Shown piece by piece: positions 1-7,843 of a stretch of 64,000 bases of DNA. Both the position numbers and the translations under genes were made by a program. Location: assembly GCF_003710085.1 (NCBI RefSeq), contig NZ_CP033324.1, positions 3,783,501 through 3,847,500 on the forward strand. Direction: 5' to 3'. The stretch comes from Nocardioides pantholopis. GTDB lineage: Bacteria; Actinomycetota; Actinomycetes; Propionibacteriales; Nocardioidaceae. Below the pieces are notes generated by a model. The model was not told the origin of the DNA, searched no databases, and was given only the letters and a program-made list of their open reading frames with translations. How positions within the stretch are numbered: the first letter of the stretch is position 1; each line of letters opens with the position of its first letter.

Positions 1-36
1 GTCGACCCCGAGTTCGTCATCGAGCCGGCCCGATGA
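1..36 (+). CDS. 3' end of a gene cut by the window edge (unidentified)
   Basis: Frame 1 reads VDPEFVIEPAR followed by TGA, and ends 12 bases before the convergent SDR gene. Only eleven residues are visible, so no family can be named. The tail reads like the C-terminus of an ordinary enzyme and the stop is well placed for a convergent gene pair, but a chance open frame is possible. Confidence 0.4.
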   Translation, partial: VDPEFVIEPAR

Positions 37-48
37 CGACGCTCGTCG

Positions 49-738
49 TCACCACGCGAGCTCCCCGTCCTCGTCGCTCAGGGTGCCGGTCGGCCCGTCC
101 GGGCCGAGGGTCGCCATCCGGACGACGACCCGGGCGCTCTCCTCGACGGGCCGCCCGCCCGCCATCCCCGCGGTCATGTCGGTGGCGGTGAAGCCCGGCT
201 CGACGGCGTTGAACCTGATGCCGGGCTCGGCCTTCGCGTACTGGAGCGTGAGCATGGTGGCCGCCGACTTCGACGCCGCATAGAGCGGGGCGACGATGCC
301 GTGCTCGGCACGCTCGGGGTTCGTGGTCGCCCAGAACGACCCCATGCTGCTGGAGACGGTGACCACCACCGGGTGCTCGGAGCGGCGCAGCAGCGGGAGC
401 GCCGCCGTGGTGACCCGGACGATGCCGACCACATTGGTGTCGAAGACGCCCAGCGCCGTCGGACCGTCGGGGTCCGGGTCGGTGTTCATGACTCCCGCGT
501 TGTGGACCAGCACGTCGAGCCGGCCCTCGGCCTCCTCGATCGTGGCCAGGGCGGCGCGCACCGACGCCTCGTCGGCGACGTCGAGCTGGACGAACCGTGC
601 GCCCAGCGCGGCGGCGGCCTTCCCGCCCCGCTCGGCGTCGCGCGCGCCGACGTACACCTCGTGGCCGAGGTCGAGGAGCTGGCGGGCGGTGGCGAAGCCG
701 ATGCCCTTGTTCGCGCCGGTGATCAGGGTGACGGTCAT
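49..738 (-). CDS. SDR family NAD(P)-dependent oxidoreductase
   Basis: Classical short-chain dehydrogenase of 229 residues, expected to reduce or oxidise a carbonyl/alcohol substrate in the cytoplasm with NAD(P)H. The cofactor glycine motif TGANKGIG lies at residues 7-14, LDV at 52-54, NAGVM at 80-84, the catalytic serine near 130 and YAASK at 153-157, so the catalytic set is complete. The ATG follows a GGAAGGA ribosome site. The gene diverges from an XRE-type regulator 137 bp away, a common arrangement in actinomycetes that suggests local control. The substrate cannot be read from the sequence. Confidence 0.9.
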   Translation of the reverse strand: MTVTLITGANKGIGFATARQLLDLGHEVYVGARDAERGGKAAAALGARFVQLDVADEASVRAALATIEEAEGRLDVLVHNAGVMNTDPDPDGPTALGVFDTNVVGIVRVTTAALPLLRRSEHPVVVTVSSSMGSFWATTNPERAEHGIVAPLYAASKSAATMLTLQYAKAEPGIRFNAVEPGFTATDMTAGMAGGRPVEESARVVVRMATLGPDGPTGTLSDEDGELAW

Positions 739-875
739 GGGAGTCCTTCCGTGGGGATGCCCCGGGTGGGCAGGACGCGACGCTAGGCGCGCTCGCGGCC
801 GGCAGGCAGGACCCCGTCGGGCCGGGGGAGCGACAGGACCCCCCTTCGGGACCCGTTGCGGTCCTAGGCTGAGGC

Positions 876-1733
876 GTGCCCACTCGACCGAACGTCCTCG
901 GCGACTACCTGCGCGCCCGGCGCGGCCTGGTCTCCCCGCAGCAGGTCGGGATCCCCGACGCCGGCACGCGACGCGTCCCCGGCCTGCGCCGCGAGGAGGT
1001 GGCGATGCTGGCCGGGATCAGCGCCGACTACTACCTGCGTCTCGAGCGTGGCCGCGACCGCAACCCCTCGACCCAGGTCCTGGAGGCGATCGCCCGGGTG
1101 CTCCAGCTCGACCAGGCCCACCTCGCCTACCTGCGGACGCTGGCGTGCGACGGGCCGGCGCCGCGACGCCGCCGCCCGCACCCGGAGACCGTTCCGCCCG
1201 GGGTGGCCACGCTGGTGGCCTCGCTGCCCCACCCGGCGTACGTGGAGGGGCGCTACTTCGACATCCTGGTGGCGAACGGGTGGGCGCGGGCCCTCTCCCC
1301 GCGCCTGGTCGTGGGTGGCAACCAGCTGCGCGACCTCTTCCTCGACCCGGCCGAGCAGGCGCTCCACCCGGACTGGCACGGCTCCACCGCCTGCCTGGCC
1401 GCCAACCTGCGGCACGCCGTCGGCACCGACACCGGCGACCCGCGCTTCATCGAGCTGGCGGGCGAGCTGTCGCTGGCGAGCCCGCGGTTCAGCGACCTGT
1501 GGGCACGCCATGACGTGAAGACGCAGTTCGGCGCGCCGATGCGATTCGACCATCCACAGGTGGGCGAGATGACGCTGAACCGGGAGCGGCTCAGCGTCGA
1601 CGGGACCGACGGCCTGCACCTCGTGGTCTTCCACCCCGACCCCGGCACCGAGAGCGCGGAGAAGCTGGCCCTGCTGATCTCGGCGGCCGTGCCCTCGAGC
1701 GACGTCCCGCCCCGGGAGCGCACCGGCGCCTGA
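876..1733 (+). CDS. XRE-type helix-turn-helix regulator with MmyB-like ligand domain
   Basis: Protein of 285 residues. The N-terminal third is a Cro/CI helix-turn-helix (residues about 8-85, with VPGLRREEVAMLAGIS and YYLRLERGRDRNPS), and the rest matches the MmyB-like putative ligand-binding domain of actinobacterial regulators. GTG start. A TAGGCT hexamer at 865-870 ends five bases before the GTG and there is no Shine-Dalgarno sequence, so the transcript is probably leaderless. It is divergent from the SDR gene, which is its most likely target. Effector unknown. Confidence 0.9.
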   Translation: MPTRPNVLGDYLRARRGLVSPQQVGIPDAGTRRVPGLRREEVAMLAGISADYYLRLERGRDRNPSTQVLEAIARVLQLDQAHLAYLRTLACDGPAPRRRRPHPETVPPGVATLVASLPHPAYVEGRYFDILVANGWARALSPRLVVGGNQLRDLFLDPAEQALHPDWHGSTACLAANLRHAVGTDTGDPRFIELAGELSLASPRFSDLWARHDVKTQFGAPMRFDHPQVGEMTLNRERLSVDGTDGLHLVVFHPDPGTESAEKLALLISAAVPSSDVPPRERTGA

Positions 1734-1744
1734 GGGCGGTGCCG

Positions 1745-3223
1745 CTAACCGCGCGCCGTCACCCGGATCCGGGCGCCCTCCCGCGGCACGCTGGTGATGT
1801 TGCGGACCTTCGGGCGGTCCGCGCCCACCGCCGCGACGTCGTACGCCGTGAGCACCTCGCGCAGCACGGCCACGCCCTCCATCTGCGCGAACCCCGCGCC
1901 GAGGCAGCGGCGGACCCCGCCCCCGAACGGGATCCAGGAGTTCGGCGGCGGGCTCGAGCCCAGGAACCGCTCGGGGCGGAAGGCCGCCGGCTCCGGATAG
2001 CTCTCCGGGCTGCGGTGGGCGAGCAGGATCGAGGCCCCGACCGAGGTGCCGGCGGGGAGCTCCCAGCCGCCGATCGTGGCGGGGCTCATCAGGGTCCGCA
2101 CCACCATCGGGATCACCGGGTGCAGCCGCATCGACTCCTTCAGGACCGCCTCGAGCCAGGCGTCACCCTCCGCCTCGTCCGCCGCGTCCGCGGCCTCCTG
2201 GGTACGCCGCAGCAGCGCGCGGTCGCGGCCCAGCTCGTAGAGCGCCCAGGCCAGCGCCGTCGCGGTGGTCTCGTGGCCGGCCAGCAGCAGCGTGACCAAC
2301 TGGTCGCGCAGCTCGGTGTCACTGAGCTGCTGGCGCAGCTCGGTGTCACTGAGCTGCTGGCGCAGCTCGGTGTCGCTCAGCCGCTCCTCGGGCGCACCCT
2401 CCTCGCCCTGCCCGATCAGCCGGGACAGCACGTCGGTGCGCGCGGCCAGGTCCGGCGCCCGGCGACGCTCGCGGATCTCGGCGTACATCAGCCGGTCCAG
2501 CTCGCGCTGGTTGTCGACAGTCCGCTTCCAGGGGCCGAAGCGCTGCAGCCGCGGATAGCCCCAGCCCAGCAGGATCGCGGGGCTGATGTCGACGGTGGCG
2601 TTGACCCGGGGCCGCAGGGCGGCCAGCCGATCGGCGTCGGTGACACCGAAGACCACCCGCAGGATGACCTCCAGGGTCAGCGCGTTCATCCGGTCCAGCG
2701 ACCGGAACGGGACCCCGGTGGCCCAGTGGGCGACCTCGTCGCGGGCCAGGTCGGCGACCAGCCCGCGGTAGCCGCGCAGCGCCTGGCCGTGGAAGGCCGG
2801 CATCAGCAGCTTGCGGGCGCGCTGGTGCTCGGCTCCGTCCTGGAGCAGCAGCGAGTGCTCGCCCATGACCGGGCCGAGGATCGCGTTGCCCTTCCCGGCG
2901 TGGAACGTGGCGGGGTCGGCGGCGAAGATCTCCCGGGCCTGCTCGGGACGGGTGAAGAAGACCAGCGGCCGGCCCCCGGGCACCAGCCGGACCGTGAAGG
3001 CGTCGCCGTACCGGCGGTGCAGCCAGGGCTGGAACTGGTGCCGGAAGCGCAGCACCGCCGCGCTCTGCACCAGGACCGGCAGCCGCGGGCCGGGCGGCAG
3101 CCCGCTGGTGTCCACCGGCACGCGCGGCCCGCGCCCCCGCCCGCTCATCCGCCGGAACCGCTGCGCGGTGAGCTCGCTGGTGTCCGGTTCGGCGGGGTTC
3201 GGGGGATCCTGGACGGTCGCCAC
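1745..3223 (-). CDS. Cytochrome P450
   Basis: Heme-thiolate monooxygenase, about 492 residues from the proposed GTG. Visible landmarks are the I-helix AGHETTAT, the K-helix KESMRLHP (ExxR), the PERF motif and the heme loop FGGGVRRCLGAG with the cysteine ligand. Just before the I-helix the nonapeptide LSDTELRQQ is present three times (DNA 2306-2386), adding about 18 residues to a region where family members have one copy. The start is uncertain: an ATG at 3148 is also possible, while the longest frame runs into the divergent dehydrogenase start at 3345. No ferredoxin or reductase gene is adjacent, so the redox partner must come from elsewhere. Substrate unknown. Confidence 0.92.
   Translation of the reverse strand: MATVQDPPNPAEPDTSELTAQRFRRMSGRGRGPRVPVDTSGLPPGPRLPVLVQSAAVLRFRHQFQPWLHRRYGDAFTVRLVPGGRPLVFFTRPEQAREIFAADPATFHAGKGNAILGPVMGEHSLLLQDGAEHQRARKLLMPAFHGQALRGYRGLVADLARDEVAHWATGVPFRSLDRMNALTLEVILRVVFGVTDADRLAALRPRVNATVDISPAILLGWGYPRLQRFGPWKRTVDNQRELDRLMYAEIRERRRAPDLAARTDVLSRLIGQGEEGAPEERLSDTELRQQLSDTELRQQLSDTELRDQLVTLLLAGHETTATALAWALYELGRDRALLRRTQEAADAADEAEGDAWLEAVLKESMRLHPVIPMVVRTLMSPATIGGWELPAGTSVGASILLAHRSPESYPEPAAFRPERFLGSSPPPNSWIPFGGGVRRCLGAGFAQMEGVAVLREVLTAYDVAAVGADRPKVRNITSVPREGARIRVTARG
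2306..2386 (-). repeat. 27-bp tandem repeat, three units, inside the P450 gene
   Basis: Two identical 27-bp units (2306-2332 and 2333-2359) are followed by a third, diverged unit from 2360. Because 27 is a multiple of three the frame is kept and each unit encodes a nonapeptide of the type LSDTELRQQ. The identity of the first two units suggests recent duplication by slippage or recombination. Confidence 0.95.
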
Positions 3224-3344
3224 GTCGTCATGCTCGACCCGCTGTTGAACAACTGTCAACAGGTTCCGGGAGCGCGGCAGCGCGGCCGTTTGTGCCGCGG
3301 CGCCGGGGATACCTCGGGGGCCCACCCCACCTCTGAGGAGTTCC

Positions 3345-4493
3345 ATGCGCGCGATGGTCTACCGCGGCCCGTACCGGGTCCGGGTCGAGGAGAAGCCCGA
3401 CCCCGTGATCGAGCACCCCAACGACGCGATCGTCCGAGTCGTCCGAGCCGCCATCTGCGGCTCCGACCTGCACCTCTACCACGGGATGATGCCGGACACC
3501 CGGGTCGGCATGACCTTCGGCCACGAGTTCATCGGCGTGGTCGAGGAGGTGGGTCCCTCGGTGCGGAACCTGGCAGTGGGCGACCGGGTGATGGTGCCGT
3601 TCAACGTCTACTGCGGATCCTGCTTCTTCTGCGCCCGAGGGCTGTACTCCAACTGCCACAACGTGAACCCGAACGCCACAGCGGTCGGCGGCATCTACGG
3701 CTACTCCCACACCTGCGGCGGGTACGACGGCGGCCAGGCCGAGCTGGTCCGGGTGCCGTTCGCCGACGTCGGGCCCAGTGTGATCCCCGAGTGGCTCGAC
3801 GACGAGGACGCGCTGATGATGACCGACGCGCTGGCCACCGGGTACTTCGGCGCCCAGCTCGGCGACATCAGCGAGGGCGACGTCGTGACAGTCCTCGGCG
3901 CCGGCCCCGTCGGCCTGTACGCCGCGCGCTCGGCGTGGCTGATGGGCGCGGGCCGGGTGATCGTCGTGGACCACCTCGAGGACCGGCTGGAGAAGGCGCG
4001 CACCTTCGCCCACGCCGAGACCGTGAACTTCACCGAGCACGACGACGTCGTCGTGCACCTCAAGCGCACCACCGACCACCTCGGCTCCGACGTCGTGATC
4101 GACGCGGTCGGCGCCGAGGCCGACGGCAACCTGACCCAGCACCTCACCTCGGCGAAGCTCAAGCTGCAGGGCGGCTCGCCGGTCGCGCTGAACTGGGCGA
4201 TCGACGGGGTCCGCAAGGGCGGGACCATCTCGGTGATGGGCGCCTACGGCCCGATGTTCAGCGCTGTGAAGTTCGGCGACGCCCTCAACAAGGGGCTGAC
4301 CCTGCGGATGAACCAGTGCCCGGTGAAGCGGCAGTGGCCGCGGCTGCTCGAGCACATCCGCGCCGGCTACTTCAAGCCCAGCGACATCATCACCCACCGG
4401 GTGCCGCTCTCGGAGATCGCCGAGGCCTACCACCTGTTCTCCGCGAAGCTCGACGGCTGCATCAAGCCGGTCATCATCCCCGACGCCGCCTGA
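3345..4493 (+). CDS. Zinc-dependent alcohol dehydrogenase, formaldehyde dehydrogenase-like
   Basis: Medium-chain zinc dehydrogenase of 382 residues. Catalytic zinc ligands are seen in AAICGSDLHLYHG (Cys near 38) and GHEFIGVV; the structural zinc loop is CGSCFFCARGLYSNC; the Rossmann motif is GAGPVG near residue 184. The inserted stretch ending SHTCGGYDGG and the total length resemble glutathione-independent formaldehyde dehydrogenase-like proteins rather than simple alcohol dehydrogenases. It is followed after 10 bases by a frameshifted conserved gene that may be its operon partner. The physiological substrate is not determined by sequence. Confidence 0.9.
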   Translation: MRAMVYRGPYRVRVEEKPDPVIEHPNDAIVRVVRAAICGSDLHLYHGMMPDTRVGMTFGHEFIGVVEEVGPSVRNLAVGDRVMVPFNVYCGSCFFCARGLYSNCHNVNPNATAVGGIYGYSHTCGGYDGGQAELVRVPFADVGPSVIPEWLDDEDALMMTDALATGYFGAQLGDISEGDVVTVLGAGPVGLYAARSAWLMGAGRVIVVDHLEDRLEKARTFAHAETVNFTEHDDVVVHLKRTTDHLGSDVVIDAVGAEADGNLTQHLTSAKLKLQGGSPVALNWAIDGVRKGGTISVMGAYGPMFSAVKFGDALNKGLTLRMNQCPVKRQWPRLLEHIRAGYFKPSDIITHRVPLSEIAEAYHLFSAKLDGCIKPVIIPDAA

Positions 4494-4503
4494 GGAGCAC
4501 CCG

Positions 4504-5102
4504 ATGAGCACCGACACGACCAGCCAGCCGCCGTACACCGCCGAGAAGCCGCCGCTCCCGGAGACCTCCGACCAGCTGCGCGCCCGGATCCCGGGCTGGG
4601 GCGCCGACCTGGACCCCGCCGACCGGCCGTCCTACCCCGCGAGCGGTTCGACCCGGGCGCCACCGGCGCGCACTGGGAGCTGCCGGAGCAGCAGGAGGAG
4701 CGTTGGCCCCGGGAGCGCTCGATCGAGCACGCCCGGCTCACCCCGGTCTTCGGAACCTCATGCCCTCCGAAGGGCCTCTCGGGGGCGCTGCGCAAGTACG
4801 CCTACCGCCGCCACAGCGAGGCCAAGGCCGCGCACTGGCTGATCCTCCTGGCGGCCGACCGGGTGGACATGGTGGAGAGCGCTGTCGCCTCGGCCGCCCG
4901 GGGGCGTCCCGACAACCCGATCGCCGAGACCGGGATCCGGGCCGAGATCAGTGGGCACGGCCTGTCCTCGCGCCTGGGCCGCAACCGCACCGACGTCGGG
5001 CACCACGCCCTGGACCCGGTCGTGGTGGCCGGTCCGTGGGTCGCGGGGGCGGCCGGGACGGCGTACCTGCTGCGACGAGTCGCACGTCACCGCCGCCGCT
5101 GA
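4504..5102 (+). pseudogene. Conserved actinobacterial hypothetical gene with a one-base frameshift
   Basis: The reading frame starts at ATG 4504 (MSTDTTSQPPYTAEKPPLPE) and is convincing up to DRPSYP, then turns into a Ser/Arg/Pro-rich shadow. Adding one C in the C4 run at 4635-4638 restores a protein-like frame, with RERFDPGATGAHWELP, LTPVFGTSCPPKGLSG, AHWLILLAADRVDM and a hydrophobic C-terminal segment, to the TGA at 5100-5102 (about 199 residues in all). Either the gene is inactivated, the base was lost in sequencing, or a -1 slip on CCCC is used. Function unknown; the position just downstream of the dehydrogenase suggests a linked role. Confidence 0.75.
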
Positions 5103-5136
5103 GCATCCTCTGCGGCCAAGGGGGTACCTGAGGAGC

Positions 5137-5409
5137 ATGGCAATCATCGGTTTCCTCGTGTTCGGACTCTTCGTCGGCGCCGTGGCGCGGCTCATCAAGC
5201 CCGGACGCCAGAACCTCAGCGTTCTCGCGACCCTGCTCCTGGGCGTGGTCGGCTCCCTGATCGGCGGCATCATCGCCAACCTGCTCGGCACCGGTGACAT
5301 CTGGGAGCTGAACATCCTCGGCGCGATCGTCGCGATCGTCGCCGCGATCCTGCTCATCGGCGTGGCCGAGGGCATGAGCAGCAAGAGCAAGAGCTCCGCG
5401 CACCACTGA
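5137..5409 (+). CDS. GlsB/YeaQ/YmgE family stress-response membrane protein
   Basis: Ninety-residue membrane protein of the transglycosylase-associated (GlsB/YeaQ/YmgE) family. The N-terminal signature IIGFLVFGLFVGAVARL is typical, followed by two more hydrophobic helices (about 30-50 and 60-82) and a short polar SSKSKSSAHH tail. The start is set by the family N-terminus; AGGAG lies only one base before the ATG, an unusually short spacing. Members are linked to general stress and envelope responses, but their biochemical activity is not established. Confidence 0.9.
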   Translation: MAIIGFLVFGLFVGAVARLIKPGRQNLSVLATLLLGVVGSLIGGIIANLLGTGDIWELNILGAIVAIVAAILLIGVAEGMSSKSKSSAHH

Positions 5410-5456
5410 GCCGGCGGGGTCGGGCCGGTCCCGCCCCCTGTCGCTCACCACTCTCC

Positions 5457-5490
5457 GAACCAGGCGCCCGCATCAGCGGGCGCCTGGTTC
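5457..5490. terminator. Bidirectional hairpin terminator
   Basis: Perfect 15-bp inverted repeat (arms 5457-5471 and 5476-5490) with a four-base ATCA loop. It sits between the ends of two convergent genes. There is no T-run, as is common for actinobacterial terminators. Confidence 0.85.
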
Positions 5491-5493
5491 GCG

Positions 5494-6423
5494 TTACGGG
5501 TCGATCCGCCCGAGCCGCTCGATTCCGACCCGCTCGTGACGCGGCGCCGGCTCCTCGCGGGTGGCGCGGCAGGTGAGCCGGTGCACCCCGCCCCCGGGCA
5601 CCGTCCGGACCCGCACCCGATAGCCGGTCACCGCGGACCCGTCGGTCACCGCGAAGTCGGCCTCGACCAGGTCGTCCCCCGTGCCCCGGGCACCGGTCAG
5701 CCGCACCGCGGCGTCCCGGGTCTCCCCGAGATCGCGGCGCAGGTGCACCTCGGCGGCCTGCACCGACATGGCGTACGCCGAGCGGCCGCGCAGGTGCTCC
5801 AGCTCCAGGTGGCCGCGGCCGTGCGCCGCCGCGACGCCGAGGACGGCCTCCGGCTCCAGCCGGCCGTAGTAGAGGCCCTGCGGGAGCACCAGCATGTTGG
5901 CGGCGAAGCGGTCCCCGCCGATGTGCGAGACCTCCCAGGTCTCCTCCGGGTACGCCGCGGCGAGGGCCGTGACAGCGGGCCGACCGCGCTCGGCGCAGCA
6001 GGTGTCGTGGCGCCCGTGGGTGCACACGCAGAACAGCGCGCCGTCGTACGCCGCGAGGCCGGCGGAGCCGCCGGCCCGCAGGCCGGCGAGGTCCAGGTCG
6101 AGGACCTCGGCCGGATCGTCGAGGGTCCCGGCCTCCAGGCGGGTGCCGCCCGGCAGGCAGGAGGCCGCGAAGACCCGGCGCGGCCCGCTCGACGCCGACC
6201 GCCCGGGCCGGCGCACCAGGAGCACCCGGACCTTCGCGGCGGCGGCCGCGACCCGGATCCGGTCTCCGACGCCGTCGGGCAGGCGGGCGTCGCGCAGCGC
6301 CTCGACCCCCCACGGGCCGGGGTGCTCGAGCAGCAGGAACGCCCGCACCGTCGAGGCCGTGCCGGCGAGCGGGTCGGACCGCTCCAGGCTGGCGGCGGCG
6401 CAGCGGAAGCTCCCCTCGCTCAC
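5494..6423 (-). CDS. Sucrase/ferredoxin-like family protein
   Basis: Protein of 309 residues from the GTG at 6423, which overlaps the upstream stop (GTGA), so translation is probably coupled. The central motif FCVCTHGRHDTCCAERG is the conserved cysteine segment of the sucrase/ferredoxin-like family, whose fold is thioredoxin/ferredoxin-like and is expected to bind a [2Fe-2S] cluster. The N-terminal part carries AAASLERSDPLAGTAS, also typical. It is the last gene of the repeat peptide-JmjC unit. A redox role for the neighbouring oxygenase is possible but is inference only. A longer start exists upstream inside the preceding gene and is less likely. Confidence 0.85.
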   Translation of the reverse strand: MSEGSFRCAAASLERSDPLAGTASTVRAFLLLEHPGPWGVEALRDARLPDGVGDRIRVAAAAAKVRVLLVRRPGRSASSGPRRVFAASCLPGGTRLEAGTLDDPAEVLDLDLAGLRAGGSAGLAAYDGALFCVCTHGRHDTCCAERGRPAVTALAAAYPEETWEVSHIGGDRFAANMLVLPQGLYYGRLEPEAVLGVAAAHGRGHLELEHLRGRSAYAMSVQAAEVHLRRDLGETRDAAVRLTGARGTGDDLVEADFAVTDGSAVTGYRVRVRTVPGGGVHRLTCRATREEPAPRHERVGIERLGRIDP

Positions 6424-7547
6424 CCCACGACCTCGAGCAGGCCCTCCCGGACCAGGCGGCGGCACAGCACCAGGCGGCTCTGCGGGTCCAGCGCCAGGTC
6501 GGCGGGCCGCAGCTCCGAGCGCGCGCGGACCGACTCCAGGGCCGGGGCCAGCCAGCCGGGCACCGTCACGGTCCGGTCCCCGAGCAGGACCTCGAGGCGG
6601 TCGCCGGCGGGGACCAGCACGCAGGGGTGGCCCGGCCGCCGGCGCAGCACTGTCTGGTCGTCGAGGTCGCGGACGGCGAGCACGTCGCGCAGGCCGCCGG
6701 CGACGCGCGGCGGCCGGCTGGTCAGGAACCGCCGGGTCTCGGCCGTGACGGCCGCGTCGGTGTCGAGGCTGCGGATCCGGTCCGCGAGCTCGGCGAGCCG
6801 GTCGGCCAGGCCGGAGCGCAGGGCGCTCGGGTCGTCGAGCCAGCCGCCGGGGAGGTGCTCGTCGGGGACGCCGCCCAGCGCCTCGTCGACCGAGCGCCGG
6901 ACCAGGCCGCGCCAGGTGAGCTGGTTGATGCCGAGCGTGACGTGCAGGGAGGCGACCTCCTCGGCCCGTGCGGCGTGCGGGGTGCCGGTCGGCAGGTACA
7001 TCGAGACCCCCGGCTCCAGCGTCACGTCCTCGACGCCCTCGGGGGTGTGCACCTCCCAGCGCTTGGCGCCGGCGGTCTGGAAGACGAACACGTCGTGGCT
7101 GTCCGCATGCACCGCGAACCCCTGCGAGCCGGGCGGGGTCAGGTAGGCGTTGGCCTGGCAGGGGTGGCCGAGCTCCAGCTCGAGGCGGGCCACCAGGTCG
7201 GTCAGCGGCGGCCAGTAGCGGTGCAGCCCCTGGAAGACCACTGTCGCGCCCTGGTCGAAGAGCGCGAGGGCCTTCCCGGCGTCGACGAGCCCGGTCAGCG
7301 GCTGGCCGGCGAGGGTGGCCGAGCGCGTGTACGCCGACTCCGGGAGCACCGCCCCGTCCCGGGCCATCCGGATCGAGGGGGTCCGGATCGCGCTCGCGGT
7401 CAGCAGGTGGTCGGCGTCCTCGAGGGAGAGCAGTCCGGCCAGCCGGTCCGGGTCCGCGCGGTGCAGGTGCACGCGCGACGCCCAGACCTTCTGGAGGAAG
7501 GTCCGGGCGTCACCGCTGAGCAGGTCGAGCGCGGAGCCGGGGAGCAC
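6420..7547 (-). CDS. JmjC/cupin-like Fe(II)/2-oxoglutarate oxygenase
   Basis: Protein of 375 residues with GTG start, beginning two bases after the repeat-peptide stop and overlapping the next gene by GTGA. The jelly-roll core shows the metal triad His147-x-Asp149 (in FAVHADSHDVFVFQ) and His191 (in LPTGTPHAA), with KRWEVH after the HxD motif as in YcfD/NO66-type bacterial oxygenases; a winged-helix-like C-terminal region follows. That family hydroxylates protein or peptide side chains in the cytoplasm. Tight packing with the Asp-rich peptide gene suggests that peptide is the substrate, but this is inferred from context. Hydroxylation of a ribosomal protein is the main alternative. Confidence 0.85.
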   Translation of the reverse strand: MLPGSALDLLSGDARTFLQKVWASRVHLHRADPDRLAGLLSLEDADHLLTASAIRTPSIRMARDGAVLPESAYTRSATLAGQPLTGLVDAGKALALFDQGATVVFQGLHRYWPPLTDLVARLELELGHPCQANAYLTPPGSQGFAVHADSHDVFVFQTAGAKRWEVHTPEGVEDVTLEPGVSMYLPTGTPHAARAEEVASLHVTLGINQLTWRGLVRRSVDEALGGVPDEHLPGGWLDDPSALRSGLADRLAELADRIRSLDTDAAVTAETRRFLTSRPPRVAGGLRDVLAVRDLDDQTVLRRRPGHPCVLVPAGDRLEVLLGDRTVTVPGWLAPALESVRARSELRPADLALDPQSRLVLCRRLVREGLLEVVG

Positions 7548-7549
7548 GG

Positions 7550-7768
7550 TCAGGACGGGCTGTCGGTCCCGTCGGTGCCGTCAGCGTCGCCTCCGTCGGT
7601 GCCGTCGCCGTCGGTCCCGTCGGTGCCGTCGGCGTCCCCGCCGTCGGTGCCGTCGGCGTCGCCACCGTCGGTGCCATCAGCGTCCCCGCCGCCGAGCCTC
7701 GGGCCGCCGCCAGCCGGCGCGGTGGTCATGTCGTCGTCGCTCAGGGGCTCTTCGGGAGTGGTCGTCAT
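7550..7768 (-). CDS. Asp/Gly/Thr repeat peptide, candidate modified-peptide precursor
   Basis: Seventy-two residues. The ATG at 7768 has a GGAGG five bases upstream, which decides the start over longer in-frame options. The N-terminal third (MTTTPEEPLSDDDMTTAPAG) is acidic and non-repetitive, like a leader; the rest consists of DADGTDGG-type units (four DADGTD copies plus shorter DGTD pieces) ending TDSPS. There are no cysteines, signal peptide or membrane segment. The next gene, a JmjC oxygenase, starts two bases after the stop. The architecture resembles a ribosomal peptide precursor with a multi-copy core whose aspartates could be hydroxylated. DxDG-type spacing could also bind calcium. 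I do not recognise the family. Confidence 0.7.
   Translation of the reverse strand: MTTTPEEPLSDDDMTTAPAGGGPRLGGGDADGTDGGDADGTDGGDADGTDGTDGDGTDGGDADGTDGTDSPS
7555..7690 (-). repeat. Short degenerate 24-bp repeats encoding DADGTDGG units
   Basis: The DNA under the peptide core consists of near-identical 24-bp units plus 9- and 15-bp partial units, all multiples of three, so copy-number change keeps the frame. This is a coding repeat and not a CRISPR array: there are no unique spacers. Confidence 0.85.
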
Positions 7769-7843
7769 GGTTCCTCCAGGTGGACGAGCGGTGGTCGTGG
7801 CGCCCGGGCAGTACCCACCGGGTCGGGCCGCCACACGAGCCGG

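Noticed and set aside
7555..7690. Short regularly spaced repeats that resemble a small CRISPR array
   Set aside because: Units are adjacent without unique spacers, keep a reading frame and encode DADGTDGG; no cas genes are present.
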